Notes: a model not told the origin generated them from the sequence alone. 64,000 nucleotides of DNA from Margaritispora aquatica (GCA_007644065.1 VJWN01000008.1:1242411-1306410), one strand, 5' to 3'. Shown: positions 44,550-57,045, counted from the stretch's first letter. Numbers and translations: made by a program.

Positions 44550-45338
44550 TTAAACCTTGATGTTGCACCTCTTAAGGCATTCCTCAACACCGAAAGCAAT
44601 ACTAGCCGGAATAGCCTTCTTGAACTTGGCGACCTCGGCACCATCAATGGCCTGTCCAAAAGCCGCAGACACAACATCGGGAGTCATAGCGAACAGCTCA
44701 TCAGCGACCTGTCCAGCACCGAAGTCCTCGGCATTGAACGATGCCACGAACGTAGCAGGCGCACAGTCGGGGTTGAATTGCGTGTGGATGGAGCCTTGAT
44801 AGAACGGGGTCATCTGGAACTGCGAGACCGTGTTGGTGATGACTCTGCGTCCGGAAGCCGCGCCCACCTTGGGGTCATTGAAGACGCCGTTCTCGGGGAG
44901 CATCTCGACGACCAGGCGGCCGGAGGTGACGATCTGGAGCTCGGTAGCGCGAGGGTGAACGTGAGGAGTGTTGAAGCCACAGGGGCCGAGGAAGCCAATA
45001 GCCATCCCGGAACCGGTGCCCACAAGGGCGGGGAATGTCTTGCGGTTTGCGGCGAGGAGGTCGCCTCCCTTGCCACCCTTGCCCTTGAGCGCTGGGTTGC
45101 CGAAGTCGAAGACAAATTGAGAGTCCTTTGGCAGTAGGGTGAAGCGGTCAGCGGCTGTGTCAGCGAGGAAGAGTTGTTGTGTGAGAGATGGGCCAGTTGG
45201 TGCTGCGGCGGGAGTGGTGGTTGCAGCAGGAGCGGCGGCGGCGGTGGAGGTGGCGTTGGCGGCGCGGGCGTAGTTGTTTGGTGCGGCGGAGACGGTGAAT
45301 GCCAAGATGGCGGAAACGATGGCGGTGGTGAATTGCAT
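44550..45338 (-). CDS. Secreted cupin (germin/spherulin-like)
   Basis: A single-exon gene of 262 residues. The signal peptide is MQFTTAIVSAILAFTVSAA, followed by an Ala/Thr/Pro-rich linker (to about 50). The cupin core has the metal-binding string HVHPRATELQIV (HxH with downstream Glu) and a second-motif histidine in QGSIHTQFNPDC. This arrangement matches germin-like and spherulin-1-like proteins of fungi, often found in walls or spore coats; some germins bind Mn and act as oxalate oxidase or superoxide dismutase, but no activity can be read here. A C-terminal Cys pair (CLKRC) may form a disulphide with earlier Cys residues. Codons are strongly C-ending, suggesting high expression. Confidence 0.9.
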   Translation of the reverse strand: MQFTTAIVSAILAFTVSAAPNNYARAANATSTAAAAPAATTTPAAAPTGPSLTQQLFLADTAADRFTLLPKDSQFVFDFGNPALKGKGGKGGDLLAANRKTFPALVGTGSGMAIGFLGPCGFNTPHVHPRATELQIVTSGRLVVEMLPENGVFNDPKVGAASGRRVITNTVSQFQMTPFYQGSIHTQFNPDCAPATFVASFNAEDFGAGQVADELFAMTPDVVSAAFGQAIDGAEVAKFKKAIPASIAFGVEECLKRCNIKV

Positions 45339-47780
45339 GATGGAGGTTGTGTGTTGGTTATTGGGTGATTGAGATAATGTAGATGATTGCTGGATCTGAA
45401 GAAGAGAGTATGCAAAGACGAGAAGATATGGAAATCTAAAGATCGAAGATAGGAAAAAGACTTAGGAAAAGACTTAAGAAAATAGGAAGCTGTTTTTGGT
45501 TGTTTGATTGTTTGATGGAGAAGGGAATATTGCAACCAGCGATCAGAGTTGTTATATAGAATTTTACCTCACTTGTTTGCCTGCTTGTCATCGCGGACGA
45601 CCATGGTCACTGGCGCAGTACTTTTCCAATGTTTGTTTCTATTGTCATCATGAGAGCTTACCCCGCCATTCCGTGCGCAGTATAACCAACAGCTGTCAAA
45701 AAATGTTTATTTCGAGGTTTGTTTCCCTTGGAACTGTCAGAAATCCGAATGTCGGTATGCGGCAAAGTTGCTGACAGCCGGAAAGCTCTGTGCCCGAGAG
45801 CATCCAGCGAAATGTTTCTGGAATCAGGTGGGCAGCCTTCAGCAGGGGTCGCGCTAGTTTTAGAGCTGGTCGTTGAAGTCATTGGATAAAGTGGTGAAGA
45901 TGCGTTCGTGGCGTGGTGAGATAGCTATTTTGTGCATACGGTTTAGCGAATCAGGAGAATGGGAGAATAGGCGAGGTCGGCAAACAAAAGGTCCAAGGGG
46001 GTCAAGTCAGCCATGCAGGATGCACAAGCAGGGCTGACTTCGCCTTGCTGCAGCCCATAATTAGTCTTGATTGTTTTCCAGAAACGGCTCTTTTGCTGCC
46101 GACCGGCCACCAAGAGCTGCTTTGGGACGGAAAACCGTTAGGGTTCTAAAATAGCTCGAGTGACCAACACTTGAGATGATTTGCCTCCAATGAGCCAATC
46201 ATACCAGGCGTATAGATTTGTTGATAAGTGTTGCACATCGTAACAGATCTGTGAGTATGGGAATCAATGACTTTCTCTATATGTGATAAGGAGAATTGCT
46301 CCGCAATTGAGATCATTATTGTAAATACGGGAAAAGAGTCGCAAGTGACCGGCCTTCTTACTGGCTAGGAATGGATAACATTGGCTCTGCCACTTCCTCG
46401 GAAACTTATTGAACTCACTAAACAGTGAAAATACTACTACTCCGTAATCTAGACCGCTCTCATGTAGAGAAGCTATTCCAACTTATCGGAGTGGATCTCC
46501 GTAAAAGATCATACGATGTCATAGCAATTCGCTTAAGTTTCCCAAAAGGTGCAGTTTCCTTTGACACTATCATATTGCAAGACACTTGCGACCACCATAT
46601 TCCATATTTGACATAAAGGTATAATAAAAATTAGATTCAACAACTGCTATTTGGCGCGCCAGATTGTCCGCGCGGCAAGCGCTTGGAGGAGCAGCCATTA
46701 CAACCTCTTGGTGTTGGTTTGGAGCTCAGCCTACCGGCTAGCTCTTTGGCCGGGAGGCCACATTACGCCTGCAGGTTGTATGATAACCACAAATGAAAGA
46801 GCCGCATACGGCTTGTAGGACAATAGTGCCGTGCTTGATATCCTATGTTGGTAGTGTGAGATTCAAAGCCTCACGGCTTCACGCATATCCGGGTGGTACT
46901 AAAGAGCTCCTTCAGAGATAAATCCCATGGGCGTGATCAAGTGCTAGCAAGGTTTGGTGCTTATTGATCCCGACTTTAAGGAAGGCTGGGCTCCCTATTG
47001 TGGTTGCGTGGATACTTTGTGCTTGACCAACAATAAAGTTTTGCTCGGAAGCTTCCTCGTTTAACCTTCTCTGCTTCTCAGCACTTAAGGTTGAGCATAT
47101 GCATCTTACTTTGCTTTGCTAGTTAATGGATTTTGGTGATTTGGATACTGGGATTCAGCTAGCTTTCTGTTAGGTAATGATGAAGGATTAAGGATTTCGA
47201 AGCTGCATACTCGAATCCGTGATTGCGAAGAAGCCATATTTCTTACAATAACCCCCAACTTCTTGATTTTAGGGATGCCGAAGAGTTTTCATCCTTCGGG
47301 TAAGCTGATGATGCCAAGGAAGACATCAACTCAAAGTTTGGGGGTGGCATTTGAAGTACGATGCCAAGTGGACATGCTTGCTCGCTCGCCTGGTAAATAG
47401 AAGGGCAAGAGAGGTCGAGGAAGTTGAAGTGAAAGAAGGAGTCATCAGAGAAGGATTCATTGCTCTCCACAGAGAGTGCTCATATATCCTCCTGTTGTGC
47501 CAAAGGAACGTGATTGCAAACTAAATCGGGCAACAGGCAGCACCTCTCACAGTTTCTTTACTAGAAAGTGCTTTTCAAACTGAATGCATTCAAATCCCAA
47601 ACATGGCAGAGTAGGATTTGGCATGTGTGGGAACTTCCCTCACAAAACAGCAACAGCCGAACAATCCTGGTTGAAAAGCAGAAAGAGCTCTTCACAATGG
47701 ATTGATTGAAGGTGCATATGTGATTCCTTGATGTTTGAATGACCTCCTTCCTTAACTTGCAATTCAATATCAACGCCTAC
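45339..47780. other. Longest gene-free stretch, with a composition island
   Basis: 2.4 kb without a supportable gene. The first part is the cupin promoter. Between about 46,650 and 46,900 the base composition becomes GC-richer and contains inverted repeats such as AGCCG-CATA-CGGCT (46800-46813), unlike the AT-rich flanks; this could be a mobile-element remnant but has no clear termini. Open frames at 46425-46616 and 47243-47470 are not convincing. Confidence 0.45.
46650..46900. repeat. Possible remnant element (composition island)
   Basis: A sharp change to GC-rich, hairpin-prone sequence starts with GGCGCGCC near 46655. I see no coding remnant, terminal repeat or target duplication, so this is only a suspicion. 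Confidence 0.25.
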
Positions 47781-48359
47781 TCAAGCACGACTGATAGAAG
47801 ATCCTCCGTCAATGCGATTCCCTCTTTGGCGTGGTGGTCGAGCATTTACCCTCACTGGTGCAATATTTCCTCCTCGGATCGTGACTAGAGGTCTTATTAG
47901 AAATCTTTCTAGATGATGGGTCAAAAAATAGGAAGATTTTAGCTTACGCCCAAATCTGCATGTTGCGCACAACTTCATTCTCGATTTTTGACTGCAGTTT
48001 TCACATCTGCTTGTTTCGTCTCCCATTCCGCCACCATTGATGAACTCATTGGTGAGATCCATGGCTTTCCCATTGCACTCGAGCGAGTTGCATACTGGCA
48101 CGATTCTATCGTATATTTTTGAAGTGAATGGGAAGAGCTTTGAAACTGAACAGTGGTAGAGCCCTGTGGCCCGGTTGTTACAAACCTCACATGACCAAAC
48201 CTTCCCGCTGAAGCTCTTAGTGCTGTAGAACTTCAGAAGGTGTGTTTTTATGCCGTCGCTACTGTTAGAGAAAGTGTTCGATATCGACATTTGCGAGGAT
48301 CTGATCGGCAGGGAGAAGGAGGCAGGGGACATTGTGCGAGACTCGTCCATTTCGCTCAT
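47781..48359 (-). CDS. Small Cys-rich putative zinc-binding protein
   Basis: Likely exons 47948-48359 and 47885-47781 boundary region: intron 47885-47947 (63 nt, with a CTAAT branch site) and final exon 47781-47884, giving 171 residues. The frame also stays open without splicing (192 residues). Cysteine pairs occur as WSCEVCNNRATGLYHC, PVCNSLECNGKA and RCENCSQKSRMKLCATC, spaced as for two or three zinc sites; the last resembles half of a MYND or RING-like knuckle. The N-terminus is Ser/Met-rich, and the C-terminus is basic (RVNARPPRQRGNR). No signal peptide. I know no named family. It may be a lineage-restricted nuclear or cytosolic protein. Confidence 0.6.
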   Translation of the reverse strand: MSEMDESRTMSPASFSLPIRSSQMSISNTFSNSSDGIKTHLLKFYSTKSFSGKVWSCEVCNNRATGLYHCSVSKLFPFTSKIYDRIVPVCNSLECNGKAMDLTNEFINGGGMGDETSRCENCSQKSRMKLCATCRFGRKLKSSYFLTHHLERFLIRPLVTIRGGNIAPVRVNARPPRQRGNRIDGGSSISRA

Positions 48360-49836
48360 TTTGAAGGATTTATTGTGTAAAAGTCTTGATGACTAGTAGA
48401 TGATAGATGAAAAATGATCATAAAGTTCGGTTTGAAGCAAAGTTGCCATCAAATTCTATGTGTGTTGTGCATCACACACCGCAAGCAGGTAAATTCATGC
48501 TACGTACTGTAATTGATAGACACCGAAAGCGGTCACAAATTCAGGTTCCAATGTGATCGCATTATCACGTGATATTTGAAGTGGTGTGTGGGCATTTGAA
48601 TCACAACTATTTTAACTAAGGTATTCATAGGACTGAGGATATTTTCAGAAAGGATAGCTTACTGTGGGAGTAGGAGAATCATTTGCAGGTCGGGAGAAAT
48701 GATTGTCGATAAAAACCCCAACATGCTAGCCACCAACCCACATTGTAATACGTCCAGTGGTGCTTGTGAATATTTTAGTCACTGCAACTGGAATTCTTGA
48801 ATTCTGAGGAGTTTTTTCTTTGTCCTTGACTGGTGACATGAGGTTCTTCTTCGGGGGGAGGGGCTGAATTTCTGACTGCAATACTGGTCACAGTCTAATT
48901 CGCTCGTGAGACTGATTCCGAAGAGGTCCTTCAAAAAACCGAGTCTCAATTCAAACTATTTAAGTAACCATGTCTTCTCCTTCTATGTCCATCGATGAAT
49001 TGAAGCTGCATATTCAAGTCCTTCTCTGGATAAGCTTTCTAGCATGTTTCGTCCCAAATCTCAATTTGATTTCCGACTCCTACATATTGGTGTGTGGAAG
49101 TAAAGATAGAACATATCCTGGCGCAAACTACGAATCATCCAGCTGAAAAGCTTGAACTCTAAGGCGCGTCCAATTGGGGACAGATCTTAAGGTACGCGTT
49201 GGGATGGCAGCTAAACTTTCTGTTTCCAAACTCAAACCTTTATGCATAGTACTTCTTCTGACATCCTATCAAGGAGAAGCCAGATAGTCAAGCTGGAAAC
49301 GCTCATCCTGGAAGCGTAAAAGCAATCAAATAAGAGATCCCAAGCCCCTATATTGTAGAACATAGATTTCACACACTATTGCATCTAACGGTCTATGCCT
49401 TGCAACTTTGCAATTAGAACAAGCTCTTAGATCTACCTGCAATGAAGGTCTTTCGGGAACTCGTCGATCCACATATAGGTGACATAAATTGCAGAACAAA
49501 TATAATATAGCACATGGATTGATTGATACACTGGCGACGACTCAGATACAGTCTCGAATTGATTTCTGCTCCTCACTGGAGGAGAGACGAACAAGTGGAT
49601 GTTGCCACGAGGAGAGCGACGTTTCAGTATGCACACCTGTCCATGCATGCCCTGCGCAGCAGAAGAAGACTTTCTGTATATATCGGAGGCGTGAGCCCCT
49701 TGGTCGCAAGAATTTTGGAATTTGGAATCGAAGGTCTTCAAGGACTAGAAACATAGGGGATAATTGAGTTGTCCTGATTGTCCTGATTATCTTGATTGTC
49801 CCCATTATCTTGATTGTCCTCATTTGGCTTTACACA
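48360..49836. other. Intergenic, divergent promoters
   Basis: 1.5 kb between the Cys-rich gene (-) and alpha-actinin (+). No gene is seen. The last 70 bp carry the 9-nt repeat described separately. Confidence 0.5.
49766..49819 (+). repeat. Six-unit 9-nt tandem repeat before alpha-actinin
   Basis: Successive 9-mers read GAGTTGTCC, TGATTGTCC, TGATTATCT, TGATTGTCC, CCATTATCT and TGATTGTCC. From the TGA at 49765-49767 onward the frame shared with the ATG at 49837 stays open and encodes almost only Val, Leu and Ile. Confidence 0.8.
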
Positions 49837-52405
49837 ATGGCAGAAATCGACCGAACAGCGATGATCACCCCACCCCTAACCGAATTCGATAGCGGTGAAA
49901 GGTTTCCTAGCGAACAGCCAGTGGATAGCCTCGCCAGCGAAGAAGTAAACAATAGACTCGTCATTTCGACTGATTCGAACCAGTATCCACCTTCCCCTGC
50001 AAATAGCATAAAGTCGAGAAGAGATCGTAATTCAGTACTAAAGGAAGAGAAACGATCTCGAGCAATTACTACACGATTGCAACGCAGCAGTTCGACTACA
50101 AGCAACGAAACTACCCCCTCCTCTGACTTTCCTCGCAAGAAACAAGGTCGGGACTATCGAAGGCAGACTCACAGTCTACCAGCAGATCACGGATTGAAGG
50201 CAATAGAACCGCCGCATGAACAAGCCTTGACGAAAATGGCATTTGCAGAGCAGCAGAAATGGATCACTGTGCAGCAAAAGACCTTCACTAAATGGTAGGA
50301 CTCGACATGCAATGGGAGCGGTCTAGCTGTACTGTATTAACATAGAACAGGCTGAACACCAAGATTGAGCCTCGAGATTTAGTGGTAGTGGATTTAGTAA
50401 AGGACTTGAGTGATGGTGTAAGTTTGGTTTTGGTCAAGTCCAACTCAATTGTTAATAATTGGATCAGGTTGTTCTCATCCATCTTCTCGAATGTCTCTCC
50501 AATGAATCCCTTGGCCGGTACGCTGCAAAACCGAAGCTCCGGGTACAGCGATTCGAAAATGCGAACTTGTCTTTAGATTTCATCAAATCCAGGGGAATAC
50601 AAATGACGAACATTGGTGCCGAGGATGTGGTCGACGGGAACAGGAAGATCATTCTGGGCCTGATATGGACTTTGATTTTACGATTCACCATCTCAGATAT
50701 CAACGAAGAAGGATTGACAGCTAAGGAGGGCCTGCTACTGTGGTGCCAGAGGAAAACAGCATGTTATGAGGAGGTGGATGTACGCAACTTTACGGATAGT
50801 TGGAACGATGGACTGGCTTTCTGTGCTCTCCTGGACATCCATAGACCGGATTTGATCGATTACGATTCTCTGGACAAGAATGACCATAAAGGCAACATGC
50901 AACTAGCATTCGATATTGCTAGTAAGGAAATTGGCATCCCTGAGCTTTTGGATCTTGAGGATGTATGCGATGTTGCTAAGCCTGATGAACGATCTCTTAT
51001 GACATATATTGCCTACTGGTTCCATGCCTTCTCGCAGATGGAGAAAGTCGAAAATGCAGGTCGGAGAGTTGAGAAATTTGTCAATAATATGCAAGGTGCA
51101 TGGGAAATGCAGAGCAATTACGAGAGGAGGATGAGAGAATTACTAAAGAACATCAAGGAGCAAGGCTTGAGTTGGCAGGATTCCAAATTCGAAGGCACAT
51201 ACGTTGATGCAAAGAGACAAGCGACCGAGTTCAGTGCATACAAAAGAGGCGTTAAAAGGCAGTGGGTAGCAGAGAAGAGTGATCTAGCTGCTTTGTTAGG
51301 AAACATCAAAACGAAGATGAGCACATACCGTCTTCGAGCCTACGAACCACCGCCAGAATTGAGGTTGAGTGTCTGCGATCAGGAATGGGCAGTCTTGGTG
51401 AAGGCAGAAATGGTCAGAGGCCAAATAATTAACGAAACTATTCGAGAGTAAGTTTCGCAGATCCTTGGTATCAAATGATCGTTAATTTTAGGTAGTATCA
51501 AAAATGCGCTACGAAAATCATTCGCCGACAAAGCCAACGACTTCGCGCTTACCTTGAATGCGATGCAGTTAGCTATCTCTGGACTGGAAGGCGATGTCGA
51601 GGACCAACTGATACATGCCCGCCGACTAAGTGAGAATCTATCACCTCTAGACCAATATCTCGAAAAAATCGCAGATGTTGACCGCAAGTGCGAGGAAGCA
51701 AATATCGAAGAGAACGACTTCACAACCTACACATACGATGAATTATGCTACGAGTTGAGTCTAGTCAAGAACTCTGTCTCCAAGAAGCTTGCTTTCCTAG
51801 ACAACCAGGTCGTGGCCCGAAATATGACCAATCTGACACCCATTCAACTGGAAGAATTTGAGAGTGTCTTCCGTCACTTTGATCGGGACGCAACAAACAG
51901 TCTTCAAGAACTCGAGTTTAGTGCAGCATTGGCCTCTTTAGGACTTGTGTTCTCAGAGGACGAGATGCATGAGTATTTCCTCGAAACGTCCAATGGCAGA
52001 GACCACGTCACTTTCGAGCAATTCATCCGCTTCATGGTTGATGTGACCGAGGATCAAAATACAGCAGAGCAAGTCTTCCAGTCCTTCCGCGAAGTAGCAG
52101 ATGGAAAGCCATATGTCACGGAAATGGATCTCAGACACAGTCTCGTACCAGATGATGTGATTGAAAAGCTCACGAAAATTGTACCCTTACACAAAGGTCC
52201 TGATCTGCAAGAGGACAGAGGCATGCCTCAATACGATTATATCAGTTTCATGGACACATTGATCAGCGATCCAGAGGACAGTGAAACTGCGAGCGAGAGC
52301 GGTGAAGTGCAAGCAAGCAGTACCAGGGTGCTGAGCGATTTGCCTAACGGGCGGCTACCACAGCGGAACAGTCTTATGACCGCGAAGGCAAATGGATACC
52401 ATTGA
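49837..52405 (+). CDS. ain1: Alpha-actinin (actin cross-linker)
   Basis: This actin-bundling protein of the contractile ring and actin patches has 804 residues. Exons are 49837-50294, 50351-50417, 50468-51447 and 51496-52405. A Ser/Thr/Arg-rich, probably disordered N-terminus of about 145 residues precedes two calponin-homology domains (from KWITVQQKTFTKW through LLHLLECL-type and FTDSWNDGLAFCALLDIHRPDLID), the actin-binding unit. Helical spectrin-like segments follow (about 370-650), then two EF-hand regions: the first loop, DRDATNSLQELE, has plausible Ca ligands; the second (NGRDHVTFEQF) is degenerate. The last acceptor is tandem, TTTTAGGTAG: only use of the second AG keeps the frame. The N-terminal extension is longer than in S. 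pombe Ain1. Confidence 0.95.
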
Positions 52406-54195
52406 ATCGCGAGCCTGATTCCAGGGACTTTTTGTGTGGTTCTTCTTTGATTTTTCATTTGCAGATTGCATAGACGAGCAAGGTGGACAGCGTTGTATTG
52501 AACGTATTATACCAGATACCAAATGGTGATGGCGCTGTGAGAACAGATTGCATGCATGCGCCGGCGGTGTTTATAGGGACTTGACAGGACTGGGGCCTTG
52601 GTTTAGGGTAGCGACGCATTTGGAAGATGGAATCTGGCAATTCGTTTTGTTTTGCTTTGTGGAGTGTATGGCGCGAGTAAATTTGTGGGAGACGCGTGCA
52701 TATGGATGAAGGACGGAGGAGGAATGAAGCGTCGAACTTGTTTGGATGCCACAAGGCAAAAGGTAGATACAAATACATTATTCAAGTAGATATTTTTGAC
52801 ATTACACGACTTGAATCGAAAACTCTGAGCTAGTATCGAGGAAAATAATACCACAATACCATTCATTCTGATTCCCAAAATCATTGTAATATCTGTGAGA
52901 GCAAGTAATATCGTCAGACAGTGCCAACGCATCATCTGAATAAAGCAGAAAGAGGAGACCCAAAAGGGCTCTATTAATTCTCAGAAATACGATTCATGTC
53001 TTGATAACCATCTACCTACGTAACAATACGATATTCAACTGAACTAATATCACTCGTATGCAATTCCAACTCATGACATGTCAACAACATTCCCCTTTAG
53101 AAAAAAAATCTTAAGCGAGCTTCCAATCTCAAGCAACCACAAAACACAGCAAAAATAAAGATTCAAAACCGCTCCAATCAAAACCGCAAAACTCAAGGCC
53201 CTAAGAGTGTATAGAAGACCCCTCGCTGAGGAGTTTTTGAAGTTGGGGAAGCTGGTGAGTCGGCGAGTCGAATTAAGTTGAGTTGAATTGGTGACCAGTC
53301 GAATTTTGTTCTGTGCCTCTCCATCTACACCAGCTTGACCTGACCAAGAGAACTCGTTCTTGGCGCATTCTGGATGTCAGCAAAAAGTGGTCGTTGAATG
53401 TATATACGTAGTTCGGGACTGAGAATTGGAATATTATATTTGTTTGTTTATGTTTGTGAAATGGATCTTCATTCGTAGATCTATGGTTGGGAAATAATAA
53501 TACTAGGTAAGTAAGAAGATATTAGGGACATGAGTAGAGATTTCTTGCTTTCGCCCTCGATTCTCTGTTGCTTCCTGGCCCCTTTTAATAGAAACTCATT
53601 TCGCGACTAATAAAGTCTATCAGAACGGAACACTTGCAGCCAATCCCCAAAGGGCCACTCATATAAATACCATTTCTTTCTATCTCGAATCATCTTAACC
53701 CTCGGACACTCGATTTACCTTCAAGTACCCACTCACCCATTCCCACCAAAAACAAACGAAGCAGATCTACCTATTGTGACTTGACGGCCATACTTCCACC
53801 TCACTCAAGTATATGTGCCAACAATATACGTTCTTCTCTCATTCACACTCACGGTAGTGAAGAATTACCTCTAGCTACACCTCCGTGCATTTTTTGTTTG
53901 ATAATAGTAGGTGGATTTGGGGAGTCTTGAGGTAGTCTGTCTGACATTGAAGTTGCTCTATTGAGAGATATTTCACCCATAGTAAAATTTACGCCTCCCA
54001 AAGAGCTGTTACCTTTGCTCCAAGTAATGACCATAACATGCTCGTTAAGTCCAAACCACCACAAAGCCAGATATCCAACACATATAATAAATACAGTCAA
54101 AAACCCAACACCCCAAATTCGAGATCCAAGACATATACCCAGCTTATCCCACCTTCCACACAAAGTAAACCGAACTCCATCCCTACCCTTTGCCC
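52406..54195. other. Convergent intergenic region, no gene seen
   Basis: 1.8 kb between the stops of alpha-actinin (+) and the RBR ligase (-). It is AT-rich with A-runs near 53,100 and CA-rich leader-like sequence at 53,690-53,850. It could hold a noncoding RNA or small gene, but I cannot support one. Confidence 0.5.
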
Positions 54196-57045
54196 TCAAT
54201 CACTACCCCTCATAAGCGCCATCAGCACCGCCGTCGCGATAACTGGAAACACACCTCCACCTGCACCCCCAGCGGCTTCGGCGCGCATTCGCGTCTGGCC
54301 TGTGTTGCGATCATGTTGAACCCGCACATTATTACCTATCCTCTCTGCTAGCGCGGCCTGAAACGGGTTCCTGTTATTGTTCGCGAGAGCGGCTAGGTCG
54401 GCATGGCGGCCCCATGGGTTCGCTGGTGCTGGTCTCCCAGGAGGTGGTGGGGGAGGGGGGATGTGGTTGGGCGGAGGAGGGGCAGCGCGGTAGCCGTTGT
54501 CGGGATCGCTGAGTTGGTTGTTAGCTTTTTGTATAGAGAGGTAGCTGAGATTTGAGGGTAAGACGCAGACGATAGAATGGATGAGGTGTGAGAGAGGGCA
54601 GATTTGAGTTCTCGTAAGCGAGATGGGGTGAGTGCTCTATAAGCACCAGTTTGCCCATTGCCAGGCTCCTCGAGACAACCCTGTCTTCCAAAACAAATGC
54701 AACCGCAAACAAGATCCGGAAATCAAGCAAACTTACTCTCTACTACACGAACTCCCACAAATCTCCCAATCCCGTAAACATGAATAGCACCAATTCGCAC
54801 CACACCGACACGTCATATGCAGACACCCAAATGTGCGCTCGAGAATCTGGCTACAATTCGGGCACTGCTTCCATCCTTGCTTCTTCGCGAGATCGACTAA
54901 TTTCTTGCCCTCACGATCGTTTTTGCACACGCCGCTGTGTTCCGTCTTGCCGCACGGGATACACGTCCGCGTCTTGCAGGATGTGCAGATGCCCAGTGGT
55001 CCGTGGATTGAGGACGGTGGGAGGAAGGCGGAACAGGTTTTGGAAGAGCAATATTTTGGCGAGGGCGTTGAGAGCTCAAGGGTGAGGAGGGCGTATTTCT
55101 TTGAGAGGCTGGAGGAGAGGTGGGGCAGAGTGTTGACGGTGGGGGATTTGGCGCAACATTTGAAGAGGGTATGCGATTTTAGGGCGCTTTTGAATGCTTC
55201 TGTTTGGAGTTAGCGAATTTCATAATTTACGAGAATGGTGAAGGGTGATGGGTAAAATACCGTTTATACACTCGGTGCAATAAGCGTGCTTGCACTCCAA
55301 CACCGACATGTCCCTCTTACTCCCAGGCTCCATGCATGAGACGCAGTCGATCTTCTTAGGTGAATTGACCTTCTTAGATGGCTCTGGTTTTCGCGGTGGG
55401 CTGATTTTTCTCGCTGGCTCAACATTTTCGACTTTTCGAGTTGATTCGGACCTTTTGGGGGCTTCTGGTTTCTTTGGTGGTTCGGGTCTGCTTACGGCCG
55501 AAGTCGACGACCTCCTCTTCGATGGCTCTCTATCCGAAAAGCGAGTCTTTTTCACAGGAGCGGGGGGAGGCTCGTTCCTTCGTGGCGACGACGCCCTCCT
55601 AGCTACCGAGTGCCTCCTCTCGGAATCTCTATGTCTCGTGCTCGAAGAATGTCGATGTCTTCCCTCACCCCTGTCGCCACGATCCCGCTCTCTCTCTCGC
55701 TCAGCTAAGCGAGCCTTCTCCCTCTCTTCCTCCCGCTCTCTGCTTACTCTTCCCTCCTCCGCTAGCGCCCTCTTCTCATTCGCCTCCCTTATCTTCTTCT
55801 CAGCCTTCCTCTTTGTCTCCGTCGCCAGCGCCCTCGCAGCCGCTTCCCACCTCACCTGTTCTCTTTGCGCCGCCTCTCTATTCCTGCGGACTGTGTCTTC
55901 TCGCGCTTGCTCTTCACGCTGCAGGCGACGCGCGAAGGCTTCTTGTGCATCAAGACGAGCTTGCTCTTCTAGCGCCAATGTGGCAGCCATTTGTTCGGAG
56001 CGGAGGAGGGAGGCTTTGCGCGTTCGCTCTGAGAATGCGTGCTTTGGGGACGATGTCGTAGGTGCCATCGGTTTGGTTGCGTTCAGGTGGCTATGATGGG
56101 AGGTCATTTCGGAGGTTATGCCTGTGTTGGTTTCGTCGTCTTCGTCTTTGTCTGAGCTGTTGTCTGAGTTGTCGTCTTCGCTGCTTCCTTCCTCTGTGCT
56201 CTCTTCTTCGCTTCTGTCTTGATTCTTGTCCTCGACTACCGGTTTAGAATCTTCTACTTTATTCTCCAAAATTTCTTCCTCACTCTCAGATTCAGTCTCC
56301 TTTTCGTCTTCCTCTTCTTCTTCAGATGTGGAGTAGTAATTTGGGGTTTTCAACGAAGACACTTGGTGATGAGACAACTTCCTGGAGGAACGCTTGGGTA
56401 AAGATATAGTTGAGAAGGAGAGGGGGACATTAGGATGTAAGCTTATTGCTGGCCGTATGGTTGAGCCAGAGATTGGTTGTACCTGCTTCATCTCCGGAGA
56501 TTTTGCTTGCACTTGGTCCAGGTGACGAGGCATTGGGAATATCTTAGTCTAAACATGGAGCCACGTCAGTAGTCATATTGATACGTACAGCAAAGACACT
56601 GTACCTGAACGGACATCGGATCATCCACGCAGTGCTCCGAAACCCCATCATCTCTACCAGACGGACCCGCTGAGTTTCTAGTGACGGGAATGATCCACGA
56701 TCCATCAAACGGATCCAAAAACGGGACTTCCTCTTCCAAAAACGCTTCATATCGCTCAGCATTCGGTTCAATCACAACTGTGTGGTCTCTCATGCGATCA
56801 TCAGGATCCTCACTCCACCTCAGGACTCGTCTGGCGAGCCGATCGCAGCACTGGATACACGTTTCGACGCCAGCGACGCGACTGTGGTACTGGTCTTGTG
56901 TCGTGACGTCGGCTGTTGTCTCCACCCCCTTTCCCTGGCGAGGGAGCTTGTCCTCGCGTATTCTCTGCTGGTGAGACAGGAAGGAGAGGTAGCATGCAAA
57001 TGCATCTTGCAGCACCGCGGTTAGTTGGGTCTCATCTAGATCCAT
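54196..57045 (-). CDS. RBR (RING1-IBR-RING2) E3 ubiquitin ligase
   Basis: An E3 ligase that forms a thioester with ubiquitin before transfer, 834 residues. Exons 56605-57045, 55261-56548, 54737-55199 and 54196-54508 close in phase. Residues 1-147 form a separate conserved N-terminal region (MDLDETQLTAVLQDAFACY...). Then comes a Glu/Asp/Ser acidic tract, a long Arg/Glu/Ala-rich coiled-coil helix (LALEEQARLDAQEAFARRLQ...) and Arg/Ser-rich linker. RING1 starts at CVSCMEPGSKRDMSVLECKH (about 549-575), the IBR lies at about 620-690, and RING2 has CPNCSQILERTFGCLHMTCR with catalytic Cys702. A Pro-rich stretch and a hydrophobic C-terminus (GGVFPVIATAVLMALMRGSD) follow. The partner E2 and substrates are unknown. 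This fungal layout is common but functionally little described. Confidence 0.93.

Noticed and set aside
45174..45368. Gly/Cys-rich plus-strand frame
   Set aside because: Shadow of the Ala/Thr-rich cupin leader on the opposite strand.
55290..56096. 268-codon plus-strand frame antisense to the RBR ligase
   Set aside because: It mirrors the Arg/Glu-rich coiled-coil codons of the real gene; Ser/Leu/Cys-rich with no domain.
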